Part shown: positions 23,249 to 31,290 of the stretch, in pieces | Numbering within the stretch: position 1 is the stretch's first letter | Layout of the letters: every line of letters begins with the position of its first letter | Assembly (NCBI RefSeq): GCF_037478005.1 | Contig: NZ_CP144164.1 | Span: 682,001 to 746,000 of the forward strand | Source: Alteromonas sp. M12 | GTDB taxonomy: Bacteria > Pseudomonadota > Gammaproteobacteria > Enterobacterales > Alteromonadaceae | Reading direction: 5' to 3' | Length of the DNA stretch: 64,000 nucleotides | The notes under the pieces: model-generated | Databases searched by the model: none | Told to the model about the DNA's origin: nothing | What the model saw: the letters and a program-made list of their open reading frames with translations, nothing else | Made by a program: the position numbers and the translations under genes

Positions 23249-24652
23249 ATGACACAATGGTTGGTTTTTTGGTATATGGATATATTAGCGCCCGCTCAAT
23301 CCTCAGTTTATTTGCTAACAGTCGCAGTCCTTTCAGTTCTAACGCTATTAATTCTCATTGTTAAATTTCGAATTCACGCTTTCATAGCGTTGATTCTAGT
23401 AAGCATAGTTACAGCAATCGCCGCCGGTATACCATCTGAAAAACTACTTTCAACACTAACCCAAGGTTTTGGTGGGACATTAGCGTCTATCGCGTTATTG
23501 GTTGGTTTGGGGGCCATGATTGGGAAAATCCTTGAGCATAGTGGTGGTGCAACGATTTTGGCGGACACATTAATAACTCGGTTCGGCGAGAAAAGAGCGC
23601 CTTTAGCTTTAGGTATTGCATCTCTTTTGTTTGGTTTTCCGATCTTTTTTGATGCCGGTCTAATAGTGTTAATGCCGATTATCTTTAGTGTGGCAAAACG
23701 TTTCTCTGGATCTCTATTAGTCTACGCGCTGCCCTGCGCTGGCGCATTTGCAGTAATGCATGCTTTTGTACCGCCTCATCCAGGACCTGTAGCTGCATCC
23801 GGATTTTTAGGAGCTGATATTGGGCTTCTTCTCATTGTAGGTTTAGCAATTGCGATACCAACCTGGTATTTAGGCGCATATCTGTTTGCTTTGTATTGTG
23901 GAAAAAAGTTTCATATTCCTATTGATAACGACTTATTTGGACAAAACACGCCAGCAGACAATAGTTCATACCCTAGATTTAGCACAGTACTGTTCATATT
24001 ATTGTTGCCGGTTGTTTTAATTTCGTTTAATACCGTTTTAAGTACTTTAATAGTCGCAGGCTTAATAAATAGTGAGCACCAACTTTCTCATGTGTTTATC
24101 ATTATAGGGCAGACACCTATTGCTTTACTTATCACCCTGCTTAGTTGCTTAATTATATTTTCAAAGCAGTACGGTGCAGAAAAATTAGAGCAATTATGCG
24201 CAGAGTCATTAGCACCTATATGCGCAATAATCTTAGTAACAGGTGCAGGAGGAATGTTTGGTGGTGTGCTAAGAGCCAGTGGGATTGGAGATTCACTCGC
24301 CTCCATATTAGCTGATACGGGTATGCCATTAATAGTCGCTGCTTTTTTAATTGCAGCCAGTTTGAGAGTGGCCCAAGGATCGGCAACTGTCGCCCTAACT
24401 ACCACCGCTGCATTAGTTGCGCCTATTGTCACTGTAGCCCCTGATTTAAGCTCCTTAGATTTATGCTTTATTGTTATTTCAATCGCCGGTGGTTCAACAG
24501 TGCTTTCGCATTTTAATGACTCAGGTTTTTGGCTAGTGAGTCGTCTTTTAAACATGGATGTGAAAACAACACTTAAAACCTGGACCGTGATGGAAACGCT
24601 GCTAGGGACTATCGCATTTCTTTTCGCTTGGATATTGAGTTTGATTTTTTAG
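23249..24652 (+). CDS. GntP family permease (gluconate/organic acid:H+ symporter)
   Basis: The 467-residue, 12-14 TM product has GntP landmarks LVGLGAMIGKILEHSGGA, FGFPIFFDAGLIVLMPI and FVPPHPGPVAAS. Known members import gluconate, idonate, D-serine or related acids. The start has AAGG 7 nt upstream; an ATG 30 nt further in (23279) is an alternative. No sugar-acid kinase or regulator lies nearby, so the substrate stays open. It converges on the GNAT gene with only 19 nt between stops. Confidence 0.87.
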   Translation: MTQWLVFWYMDILAPAQSSVYLLTVAVLSVLTLLILIVKFRIHAFIALILVSIVTAIAAGIPSEKLLSTLTQGFGGTLASIALLVGLGAMIGKILEHSGGATILADTLITRFGEKRAPLALGIASLLFGFPIFFDAGLIVLMPIIFSVAKRFSGSLLVYALPCAGAFAVMHAFVPPHPGPVAASGFLGADIGLLLIVGLAIAIPTWYLGAYLFALYCGKKFHIPIDNDLFGQNTPADNSSYPRFSTVLFILLLPVVLISFNTVLSTLIVAGLINSEHQLSHVFIIIGQTPIALLITLLSCLIIFSKQYGAEKLEQLCAESLAPICAIILVTGAGGMFGGVLRASGIGDSLASILADTGMPLIVAAFLIAASLRVAQGSATVALTTTAALVAPIVTVAPDLSSLDLCFIVISIAGGSTVLSHFNDSGFWLVSRLLNMDVKTTLKTWTVMETLLGTIAFLFAWILSLIF

Positions 24653-24671
24653 CCCAAGAATTATCATGGCT

Positions 24672-25235
24672 TTAATTATCAGGGCGATCTTCACGCAATA
24701 GACCGTACATATTCATATCGTGGAAATCGTCGTTCCAATAACATTTTCCGCGCAATGTACCCTCTAATTTAAACCCTAGTTTGGTTAGCAATGAGCCTGA
24801 AGGAATGTTTGAAGGCAAAGCCAAAGCTTCTATTCGATGCACGTAGAAATGGAAATCAGGGGAAAATACAAAGTCAACAACTCGTTTTACGGCTTCACTA
24901 GCAAACCCTTTTCCCCAATTTCTCTGACTAATTTCGTATCCGATAACGGCACTATGGTCATACTTATTCCAATGGGTAAAGCCACAAGAACCAATATATT
25001 CACCACTTTGCTTACTGCGAATCGCCCAGCGAATACCACTGTCGCTAGTGAATCTTGAATCAAAATACTCTACTAACCTATCGGCTTCTTGAATGTTTTT
25101 AAACAATTCAACGTCATAATGTTCCACAACTTTTGGGTCTGAGAAGACCTCAAAAATAGATTGTCTGTCCAATTTAGTTAATTGATCTAATCTAAGTCGT
25201 TGTGTTTCAAATACTGGGAATGTTCTATTTTGCAT
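24672..25235 (-). CDS. GNAT family N-acetyltransferase (RimJ/RimL type)
   Basis: The 187-residue product begins ETQRLRLDQL, the usual opening of the RimJ/RimL-like acetyltransferase_3 group. It has the acetyl-CoA loop region QRNWGKGFASEAVKRVVDFVF and ends with NIPSGSLLTKLGFKLEGTLRGK, the conserved last strand and helix. Such enzymes acetylate ribosomal-protein N-termini or small amines; the target cannot be read from sequence. Confidence 0.88.
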   Translation of the reverse strand: MQNRTFPVFETQRLRLDQLTKLDRQSIFEVFSDPKVVEHYDVELFKNIQEADRLVEYFDSRFTSDSGIRWAIRSKQSGEYIGSCGFTHWNKYDHSAVIGYEISQRNWGKGFASEAVKRVVDFVFSPDFHFYVHRIEALALPSNIPSGSLLTKLGFKLEGTLRGKCYWNDDFHDMNMYGLLREDRPDN

Positions 25236-25330
25236 TCATTATGTCTAAGTGGTTAGAAAATCTGGTAGTTATTATTAACTATATACAGGAATATGCAACG
25301 TAGTCGGCCTTGTACTTAAAACGATGATAC

Positions 25331-25361
25331 AAAAAAGCCGGCATAATCAGCCGGCTTTTTT
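25331..25361. terminator. Bidirectional terminator downstream of typA
   Basis: AAAAAAGCCGGC (25331-25342) and GCCGGCTTTTTT (25350-25361) form a perfect 12-bp stem; it sits 17 nt past the typA stop. Confidence 0.88.
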
Positions 25362-25377
25362 AAGTATTAACTAACTA

Positions 25378-27204
25378 CTATGATTCTTTACTGCGACCAG
25401 CGCGTTTTCTTTCATTTTCAGTTAGTAATTTTTTACGGATACGGATGCTAACAGGAGTCACTTCTACCAATTCATCGTTATCGATAAACTCAAGAGCTTG
25501 CTCTAGAGACATTTTAATTGGCGGAACTAGTGTTTGTGCTTCATCAGTACCAGATGCACGAACGTTAGTTAATTGCTTACCTTTAAGTGCGTTTACCGTA
25601 AGGTCGTTATCACGACTGTGAATACCGATAACCATACCTTCATAAACTTCTACACCGTGACCGATAAATAAACGACCACGTTCTTGAAGGTTAAATAAAG
25701 CATTGGTTAATGCTTTACCTGTTGCATTGGCAATCAATACGCCATTCTTACGTTGACCAATTGAGCCACCTTTATGCGGTCCGTAATGATCGAATGTGTG
25801 ATAAATCAAACCTGAGCCTGAAGTCATCGTCATAAAGTCAGTTTGGAATCCAATTAATCCGCGGCTAGGGATCATAAAGTCCATACGAATACGTCCTTTT
25901 CCATCAGGAGACATATTAGTAAGTTCACCTTTACGAAGTCCAATTTGTTCCATCACTGAACCTTGATGCTCTTCTTCAGCATCAATAGTTAATGTTTCAA
26001 ATGGTTCGTGAATTTCGCCATCAATTTCTCTCAAAATTACTTCAGGGCGAGAAACCGCTAATTCGTAACCTTCACGACGCATATTTTCAATCAATATACC
26101 CAAATGTAGCTCACCACGTCCTGAAACACGGAATTTATCCGGATCTTCAGTTTCTTCTACTTTTAACGCTACGTTATGAATTAATTCATTTTGTAAACGC
26201 TCAAGAATATTACGAGAAGTAACGTACTTACCTTCTTTACCCGCAAATGGAGAAGTATTAACTTGGAAAGTCATGGTTACTGTAGGTTCATCTACAGATA
26301 ACTGCGGTAAAGCTTCTACAGCATTTGGATCACAAATGGTGTCAGAGATTTTTAACTCGCCTAAACCGGTAATTGCAATGATGTCACCAGCTTGTGCTGA
26401 ATCAACTTCATGTCTTTGTAAACCAAGGTAACCTTGTACCTGACCTACTTTACCGTTGCGCTTAGTGCCATCAGCCATAACAATAGTGACTTGCTGATTT
26501 GGTTTAACTGCACCGCGAGTTACGCGACCAACCCCGATAACACCTACATATGAGTTGTAATCAAGTTGAGAAATCTGCATTTGGAACGGGCCTTCAGGAT
26601 CTGCATCAGGCGCTTCTACTACATCAACGATTGTTTGGAACAAATCCGTCATGTCTTCAGCTTGCCTGTCTGCTTCTCTTGTTGCCCAACCATTAAGTGC
26701 TGATGCATAAACTACTTGGAAGTCTAACTGATCATCAGTTGCGCCAAGGTTATCGAACAAGTCAAATACTTGATCCATTACCCAATCAGGACGAGCACCT
26801 GGTTTGTCAATTTTATTGATTACTACGATTGGCTTCAAACCTTGAGCGAAAGCTTTTTGTGTCACAAAACGAGTTTGCGGCATTGGACCTTCTTGGGCAT
26901 CTACTAATAGAAGTACAGAATCAGCCATCGACATAACACGCTCTACTTCACCACCGAAGTCGGCGTGTCCAGGAGTGTCAACGATATTAATACGGTAATC
27001 ATTCCAGTTAATTGCTGTGTTTTTTGCAAGTATGGTAATTCCACGTTCTTTTTCAATATCGTTAGAATCCATAACGCGCTCTTCAGCTTCGCCTCGGCTT
27101 TCCAAGGTGCCTGACTGTTGCAACAACTTGTCAACCAAGGTTGTTTTTCCGTGGTCAACGTGTGCAATAATTGCAATGTTTCTTAATTTACTAATATCTT
27201 TCAT
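25378..27204 (-). CDS. typA: Ribosome-associated GTPase TypA/BipA
   Basis: The 608-residue translational GTPase has G1 AHVDHGKTT, the effector region ERGITI, G3 [12 protein letters not shown] and G4 NKID. Domains 2, 3 and 5 are present, and the C-terminal domain includes [12 protein letters not shown] and [10 protein letters not shown], specific to BipA. It binds 70S ribosomes near the A site and supports assembly or translation at low temperature and under stress. It is monocistronic, with about 540 nt of intergenic DNA before the divergent nitrate operon. Confidence 0.97.
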   Translation of the reverse strand: MKDISKLRNIAIIAHVDHGKTTLVDKLLQQSGTLESRGEAEERVMDSNDIEKERGITILAKNTAINWNDYRINIVDTPGHADFGGEVERVMSMADSVLLLVDAQEGPMPQTRFVTQKAFAQGLKPIVVINKIDKPGARPDWVMDQVFDLFDNLGATDDQLDFQVVYASALNGWATREADRQAEDMTDLFQTIVDVVEAPDADPEGPFQMQISQLDYNSYVGVIGVGRVTRGAVKPNQQVTIVMADGTKRNGKVGQVQGYLGLQRHEVDSAQAGDIIAITGLGELKISDTICDPNAVEALPQLSVDEPTVTMTFQVNTSPFAGKEGKYVTSRNILERLQNELIHNVALKVEETEDPDKFRVSGRGELHLGILIENMRREGYELAVSRPEVILREIDGEIHEPFETLTIDAEEEHQGSVMEQIGLRKGELTNMSPDGKGRIRMDFMIPSRGLIGFQTDFMTMTSGSGLIYHTFDHYGPHKGGSIGQRKNGVLIANATGKALTNALFNLQERGRLFIGHGVEVYEGMVIGIHSRDNDLTVNALKGKQLTNVRASGTDEAQTLVPPIKMSLEQALEFIDNDELVEVTPVSIRIRKKLLTENERKRAGRSKES

Positions 27205-27444
27205 TTTGTTCGGTAAGCCTGTACTTTTAAATATGCTCTCGGATTGCCATTAATACCCAATTCTATTCACTGGGATTGCCGAGGGTTACGTTTGGGCGCG
27301 GATTATACAGGTAAATAATGAGCAGCGCCCTATTTATTTGTGATATTGAGCAAGTAACTGCCCCTTCCCCCTACTTATCTTAGGTATTTGTAAATTCGCT
27401 GTGGCTTAATCTTAGAAATCCACCTGTCGATACAAGCATTTAAA

Positions 27445-27482
27445 ATCACCTAAACCGTGCGCTGTTGCACCAAAACGAATAG
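27445..27482 (+). promoter_or_regulatory. Candidate tandem NtrC sites upstream of the nitrate porter
   Basis: Two 17-bp matches to TGCACC-N5-GGTGCA: ATCACC-N5-CGTGCG (27445-27461, 8/12) and TGCACC-N5-GAATAG (27466-27482, one perfect half). The proximal centre lies 84 bp upstream of the sigma-54 GG. Individually weak; the spacing agrees with the other nitrogen promoters. Confidence 0.4.
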
Positions 27483-27555
27483 TAAGCTCTCTTTTGATAT
27501 TACTTGTTTTACAATTAAGTATTTGAATTTATGAAATTAAATTTGTTTTTCATTG

Positions 27556-27572
27556 TTGGATTGATTATTGCT
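27556..27572 (+). promoter_or_regulatory. Candidate sigma-54 promoter of the nitrate porter operon
   Basis: TTGGATTGATTATTGCT has GG at -24 and GC at -12, exactly 10 nt apart, and matches TTGCW at -12. Transcription would begin near 27583, some 40 nt before the NasT leader. Confidence 0.6.
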
Positions 27573-27621
27573 TGGTTAACTAAAACGCAAAAATACAGAT
27601 CTATTGCGAAACCAACAAATT

Positions 27622-27666
27622 AACGTCATCTACAAAGTTGTCTGATGAACGTTAGGCAATGAAGCC
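27622..27666 (+). promoter_or_regulatory. NasT (ANTAR) recognition hairpins P1 and P2 in the nitrate porter leader
   Basis: P1 (27622-27653) is an extended stem, AACGT-CATC pairing with GATG-ACGTT, closed by AC/GT around hexaloop AAAGTT. P2 (27655-27666) is GGC-AATGAA-GCC. Both loops have A at position 1 and G at position 4, the signature of ANTAR target RNAs. The P2 3-prime arm shares two bases with the terminator 5-prime arm, so the structures exclude each other. Confidence 0.8.
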
Positions 27667-27710
27667 CGCACAATTTTCCGATAATTGGAAAGTTGAGTGG
27701 GTTTTTTTTT
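27665..27710 (+). terminator. Leader terminator of the nitrate porter operon
   Basis: CCCGC and GTGGG enclose CAATTTTCC/GGAAAGTTG, followed by nine T. It ends 37 nt before the start codon and is the attenuator that NasT would defeat. Confidence 0.85.
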
Positions 27711-27747
27711 GTTCAATGAAAGGTTAAACCTGTTAGGCGAAATAAAA

Positions 27748-29214
27748 ATGAATGCGGAAAAATTTAATCTAGTGTCTTTTACCGGCAAAATGAAAACCTT
27801 GCATCTATCTTGGATGGCTTTTTTTATCACCTTTGTAGTTTGGTTTAACATGGCGCCACTCAAAGAAGCTATCGTCGACGGCGTAGGATTAACATTAAGT
27901 GAATGGAAAACACTGTTAATCATCAACGTTGCCTTAACCATACCTGCTAGAGTGTTAATTGGTTCATTAACCGACAAGTTTGGCCCAAGGCTGGTGTATT
28001 CTGCATTGCTGGCTATTTGTGCTATCCCCTGTTTTGCGTTTGCCCTAGCCAATAGCTTCGAACAATTGTTAATTGCCCGGTTTGCCATGGGATGTATTGG
28101 TGCTGGTTTCGTTGTTGGTATTCGCATGGTAAGTGAGTGGTTTCCTCCGAAAGAGTTGGGTACCGCAGAAGGCGTATATGGTGGTTGGGGGAACTTCGGT
28201 TCAGCCGCAGCGGCTTTTTCATTACCCACCATTGCATTGCTGTTCGGAGGCGAGGATGGATGGCGTTATGCCATTGGTATTACCGGTGTTTTGAGTTTGA
28301 TTTTTAGTGTTATTTATTACAAAAACACCACAGACACACCCAAAGGTTCAACTTATTTTCGTCCCAAAAACCTTGGCGGATTAGAAGTCACTAGTGTCAA
28401 AGATTTCTATTTTTTATTAGTTATGAAAACGCCAATGTATTTGGCCTTAGCTTTACTTAACTGGAAGCTTTCACCAAGTGGCGTTTCTTTATTAAGCCAC
28501 GACGTGGTAACCCTGTTGTATTTGAGTCTTGTCGCACTCTATATATTTGACGTATATAAAACCTATCAAGTAAATAAAGATATTTTTGTTACTCCTGTAC
28601 CTGATATTCACAAGTATGAATTTAAACAAGTTGCGGTGCTGAATATATTGTACTTTGCCACTTTTGGTTCTGAATTAGCTGTGGTTTCGATGTTACCGGC
28701 ATTTTTTGCCGATACATTCACATTAAATATGGCGACTGCCGGACTATTAGCAGGTATGTATGCATTTATGAATTTAATGTCTCGGCCTGGTGGTGGGTTA
28801 ATTTCTGACAAATTTGGTCGTAAACCAACATTGTTGATTCTTACCGCAGGCTTAGCTCTGGGATATTTTGCAATGAGTTTTATTGATGCTACGTGGCCAA
28901 TCTGGTTAGCTGTTGTGGTCGTCATGGCATGTTCCTTCTTTGTGCAATCTGGTGAAGGCGCGGTTTTTGCTGTGGTTCCTCTGATTAAACGTCGCCTAAC
29001 TGGACAAATTGCGGGTATGACAGGGGCCTATGGTAACGTTGGTGCCGTTGTATATTTAACGGTTTACTCTCTTGTCGACACGTCAACCTTCTTCATTGTG
29101 ATTGCTTCTACGGCTGTGTTGGGCTTCGTAGCATTACTGTTTATGAAAGAGCCTAGCGGTACAATTACTGAAGTCAGAGAAGATGGTAGTGTCGAACTGA
29201 TAAACGTCACATAA
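27748..29214 (+). CDS. NarK/NasA-type MFS nitrate transporter
   Basis: From the ATG at 27748 (AGGCG upstream) the product is 488 residues with about 12 TM helices. It carries the MFS loop SLTDKFGPR and both nitrate-porter signatures, [13 protein letters not shown] and [16 protein letters not shown]. The family imports nitrate, usually with protons, across the inner membrane. It is the first gene of a transcript led by a NasT attenuator and is followed after 34 nt by a PP2C/kinase gene. With NrtABC 13 kb away, the cell has two separate nitrate uptake systems. Confidence 0.93.
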   Translation: MNAEKFNLVSFTGKMKTLHLSWMAFFITFVVWFNMAPLKEAIVDGVGLTLSEWKTLLIINVALTIPARVLIGSLTDKFGPRLVYSALLAICAIPCFAFALANSFEQLLIARFAMGCIGAGFVVGIRMVSEWFPPKELGTAEGVYGGWGNFGSAAAAFSLPTIALLFGGEDGWRYAIGITGVLSLIFSVIYYKNTTDTPKGSTYFRPKNLGGLEVTSVKDFYFLLVMKTPMYLALALLNWKLSPSGVSLLSHDVVTLLYLSLVALYIFDVYKTYQVNKDIFVTPVPDIHKYEFKQVAVLNILYFATFGSELAVVSMLPAFFADTFTLNMATAGLLAGMYAFMNLMSRPGGGLISDKFGRKPTLLILTAGLALGYFAMSFIDATWPIWLAVVVVMACSFFVQSGEGAVFAVVPLIKRRLTGQIAGMTGAYGNVGAVVYLTVYSLVDTSTFFIVIASTAVLGFVALLFMKEPSGTITEVREDGSVELINVT

Positions 29215-29248
29215 TATGAATCGTTCTATTTAATTCAGGTATTTTAGC

Positions 29249-30976
29249 TTGGAAAAACTTCACCTTGAATTTGGTGGTTATTCAACGGCTGGTGTGAAAA
29301 CGGAAAATCAGGATGCGTTTGCAGCCTGGTTGCCAGTGGGTGCTGAATTAACGAGCAAAGGAGCTGTCGCAACCATCGCTGACGGTGTTAGCTCGTGCAG
29401 CAGGGCAAAAGAAGCCGCTATAACCTGCGCTACTAATTTCATACAGGATTACCGTCAAACCCCAGAAACGTGGACGGTAAAAAGGGCCGCTACGCAAGTT
29501 TTACAAGGTTTGAATCGTTGGTGCGCAGGCCAACATGAGTATGCTTTAGGTGACCATAGTCAAATGGTCACTACTTTTAGCGCATTAATCTTCAAGTCTA
29601 CCACTGGTTTCCTATTTCATGCTGGCGATAGTCGAATTTGTCGACTGCAGCAGGGGGATTTTGAGCGACTTTCTACCGATCATCATGCTCGGTTTGGCAA
29701 CAAAAAAGTATTAAGTCGTGCCATTGGTATTGAAGCTAATCTCGATGTGGATTTTCGTACCTTTGAGCTCAACAAAGATGACCTTTTTATCTTGTCAACC
29801 GACGGTGTGCATGAGTTTATTAGTTCAAAACAAATACAGCTGCTACTCAATCAATGGTTGGCAGAACCAAAAATTGATTTAGAAGACCTCGCCAGAAGCA
29901 TCGTTGAATTAGCGATTGAAGCCGGTAGTGACGACAATCTAAGTTGTTTGTTGGTTAAAGTTGCTGAACTGCCTCATGCCGACATCAACGAATATCATCG
30001 TCAACTTACTCGATTAGCGATGCCGCCTGCGCTAAAAGAGGGGATGAAGCTTGAGGGATATCGGGTACTGGAACAGGTTTTCAATGGCACACGAAGTAGC
30101 TTGTATAAAGTTATTAAGGAAGACACGCAAGAACTGTTTTGTTTAAAAACCCCTTCTCAATATTTTGTTGATGATCCCAACTATTTAAGCGGTTTTTTAC
30201 GAGAAGAGTGGATAGGTCAAAAACTCCAACACGTAAATATTATGCGCATAAACCCGCGTCCAGATAACGCTAAATTTATGTATCACATTTGTGAGTTTAT
30301 TGAAGGGCAAACTTTGCGCCAATGGCTGCTAGATAATCCGTCTGCATCCATTGTTGAAGTCAGAAGTATAATGAAGCAGCTAATAGCAGCACTTCGCATT
30401 TTTCAACGACAAGATATGGTTCATCGTGATATTAAACCGGAAAATGTGATGATTACCAAAACGGGCGAGGTTAAGTTAATCGATTTCGGTACGGTTTATG
30501 TTGGTGCAATGGCGGAAACTCAAGCTTTGCAAGAAGAGAGTGTACCTGTGGGGTCGGTGAACTATATCGCTCCAGAATATCTACTCAATAATCAATTCGA
30601 TTTTCGCTCTGACTTATTTTCTGTGGCTGTCGTGTGTTTCGAAATGTTGACCGGACATTTGCCCTTTAAAGCATTTACCCCTCAATCAACAACAAAGTTA
30701 AGTGTTGATAATTGGCAGTATATTTCATTAAGGAAGTTTAGACCTGACTTGCCACAATGGTTAGATATCGCATTGGCAAAAGGTTTGGCAATTAATCCAG
30801 AGCAGCGTTATCAGGCGTTTTCGGAATTTTTTACGGATTTGTCCAAACCAAATACCACTATGCTGAGTCAAATTCAGCATCAGCCGCTAATTCAACGAAA
30901 CCCACTGCGTTTATTTAAATTTATTGCCTTGGTTGAGTTCATTATCATTCTGCTCTTACTAAGTTATTTTACCTAA
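29249..30976 (+). CDS. Bifunctional PP2C-type phosphatase / Ser-Thr protein kinase, membrane-anchored
   Basis: The 575-residue fusion has an N-terminal PP2C domain (about residues 8-240) with NQDAF, IADGV, HAGDSR and a terminal GSDDNLS. An Hanks-type kinase (about 265-535) follows with the ATP lysine in LFCLKTP, HRDIKPENVM, DFG and the APE-like APEY. A single C-terminal TM helix (about 553-573) ends in a very short tail. It therefore faces the cytoplasm from the inner membrane. The start is a TTG, with AGGT upstream. It lies between the nitrate porter and nirB. Opposing activities in one chain suggest a reversible switch on a nitrate-assimilation target; the substrate is unknown. Confidence 0.9.
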   Translation: MEKLHLEFGGYSTAGVKTENQDAFAAWLPVGAELTSKGAVATIADGVSSCSRAKEAAITCATNFIQDYRQTPETWTVKRAATQVLQGLNRWCAGQHEYALGDHSQMVTTFSALIFKSTTGFLFHAGDSRICRLQQGDFERLSTDHHARFGNKKVLSRAIGIEANLDVDFRTFELNKDDLFILSTDGVHEFISSKQIQLLLNQWLAEPKIDLEDLARSIVELAIEAGSDDNLSCLLVKVAELPHADINEYHRQLTRLAMPPALKEGMKLEGYRVLEQVFNGTRSSLYKVIKEDTQELFCLKTPSQYFVDDPNYLSGFLREEWIGQKLQHVNIMRINPRPDNAKFMYHICEFIEGQTLRQWLLDNPSASIVEVRSIMKQLIAALRIFQRQDMVHRDIKPENVMITKTGEVKLIDFGTVYVGAMAETQALQEESVPVGSVNYIAPEYLLNNQFDFRSDLFSVAVVCFEMLTGHLPFKAFTPQSTTKLSVDNWQYISLRKFRPDLPQWLDIALAKGLAINPEQRYQAFSEFFTDLSKPNTTMLSQIQHQPLIQRNPLRLFKFIALVEFIIILLLLSYFT

Positions 30977-31003
30977 AAATAATATAAATTCCTTTGATGG
31001 TTA

Positions 31004-31041
31004 TGCCCTATTTTAGTTAAAAGTTGCACCAAGAAACGGCA
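31004..31041 (+). promoter_or_regulatory. Candidate tandem NtrC sites upstream of nirB
   Basis: TGCCCT-N5-AGTTAA (31004-31020) and TGCACC-N5-ACGGCA (31025-31041); the second has one perfect half and GCA in the other. Centres are 21 bp apart, and the proximal one lies 73 bp before the sigma-54 GG. Confidence 0.45.
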
Positions 31042-31103
31042 CTAGCTGACATTAATCTGGGCTTTAAATAAACTATATTATTGATAATTATAGAATTAAT
31101 TTT

Positions 31104-31120
31104 TTGGCCTAATAAATGCT
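31104..31120 (+). promoter_or_regulatory. Candidate sigma-54 promoter of nirBD-nasA
   Basis: TTGGCCTAATAAATGCT: TGGC at -24, GC at -12 with 10-nt spacing. Predicted start near 31131, about 50 nt before hairpin P1. Confidence 0.6.
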
Positions 31121-31182
31121 TATCTATGTTCAGAGGTAGATTGCTGCATTTTGATTCGCTCAATCTATTACACAAAATTCAA

Positions 31183-31222
31183 TAGCTAGCCATGGCGGTT
31201 AGTTATACCCGGCAACGAAGCC
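31183..31222 (+). promoter_or_regulatory. NasT (ANTAR) recognition hairpins in the nirB leader
   Basis: P1 pairs TAGCTAGCC (31183-31191) with GGTTAGTTA (31197-31205). Drawn fully paired the loop is ATGGC (5 nt); bulging one C gives hexaloop ATGGCG with A1 and G4. P2 is GGC-AACGAA-GCC (31211-31222), a canonical A1/G4 hexaloop whose 3-prime arm is part of the terminator stem. Confidence 0.75.
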
Positions 31223-31258
31223 CGCAGTATCTGTTTAGCAGATACTGCGGGCTTTTTT
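31219..31258 (+). terminator. Leader terminator of nirBD-nasA
   Basis: AGCCCGCAGTATCTG pairs perfectly with CAGATACTGCGGGCT (15 bp), followed by six T, 33 nt before the nirB start. Confidence 0.92.
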
Positions 31259-31290
31259 CGTTTCTGGGGTTAATAAATTAGAGGCATATT

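Larger units (their letters stand above)
27205..27747. other. Regulatory intergenic region between typA and the nitrate porter
   Basis: This 543-nt stretch has no gene. Its right half holds NtrC-like sites, a sigma-54 element and the NasT leader, listed separately. A GTG-initiated reading at 27697 runs through the leader terminator T-run and is rejected as the porter start. Confidence 0.75.
30977..31290. other. Regulatory intergenic region before nirB
   Basis: This 314-nt stretch is fully accounted for by NtrC-like sites, a sigma-54 element, and a NasT-type leader with terminator. No ORF is evident. Confidence 0.7.

Noticed and set aside
27697..27747. GTG start extending the nitrate porter by 17 residues
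   Set aside because: The extension reads through the terminator stem and its nine T, has no RBS, and is not typical of the family. ATG 27748 has AGGCG upstream.
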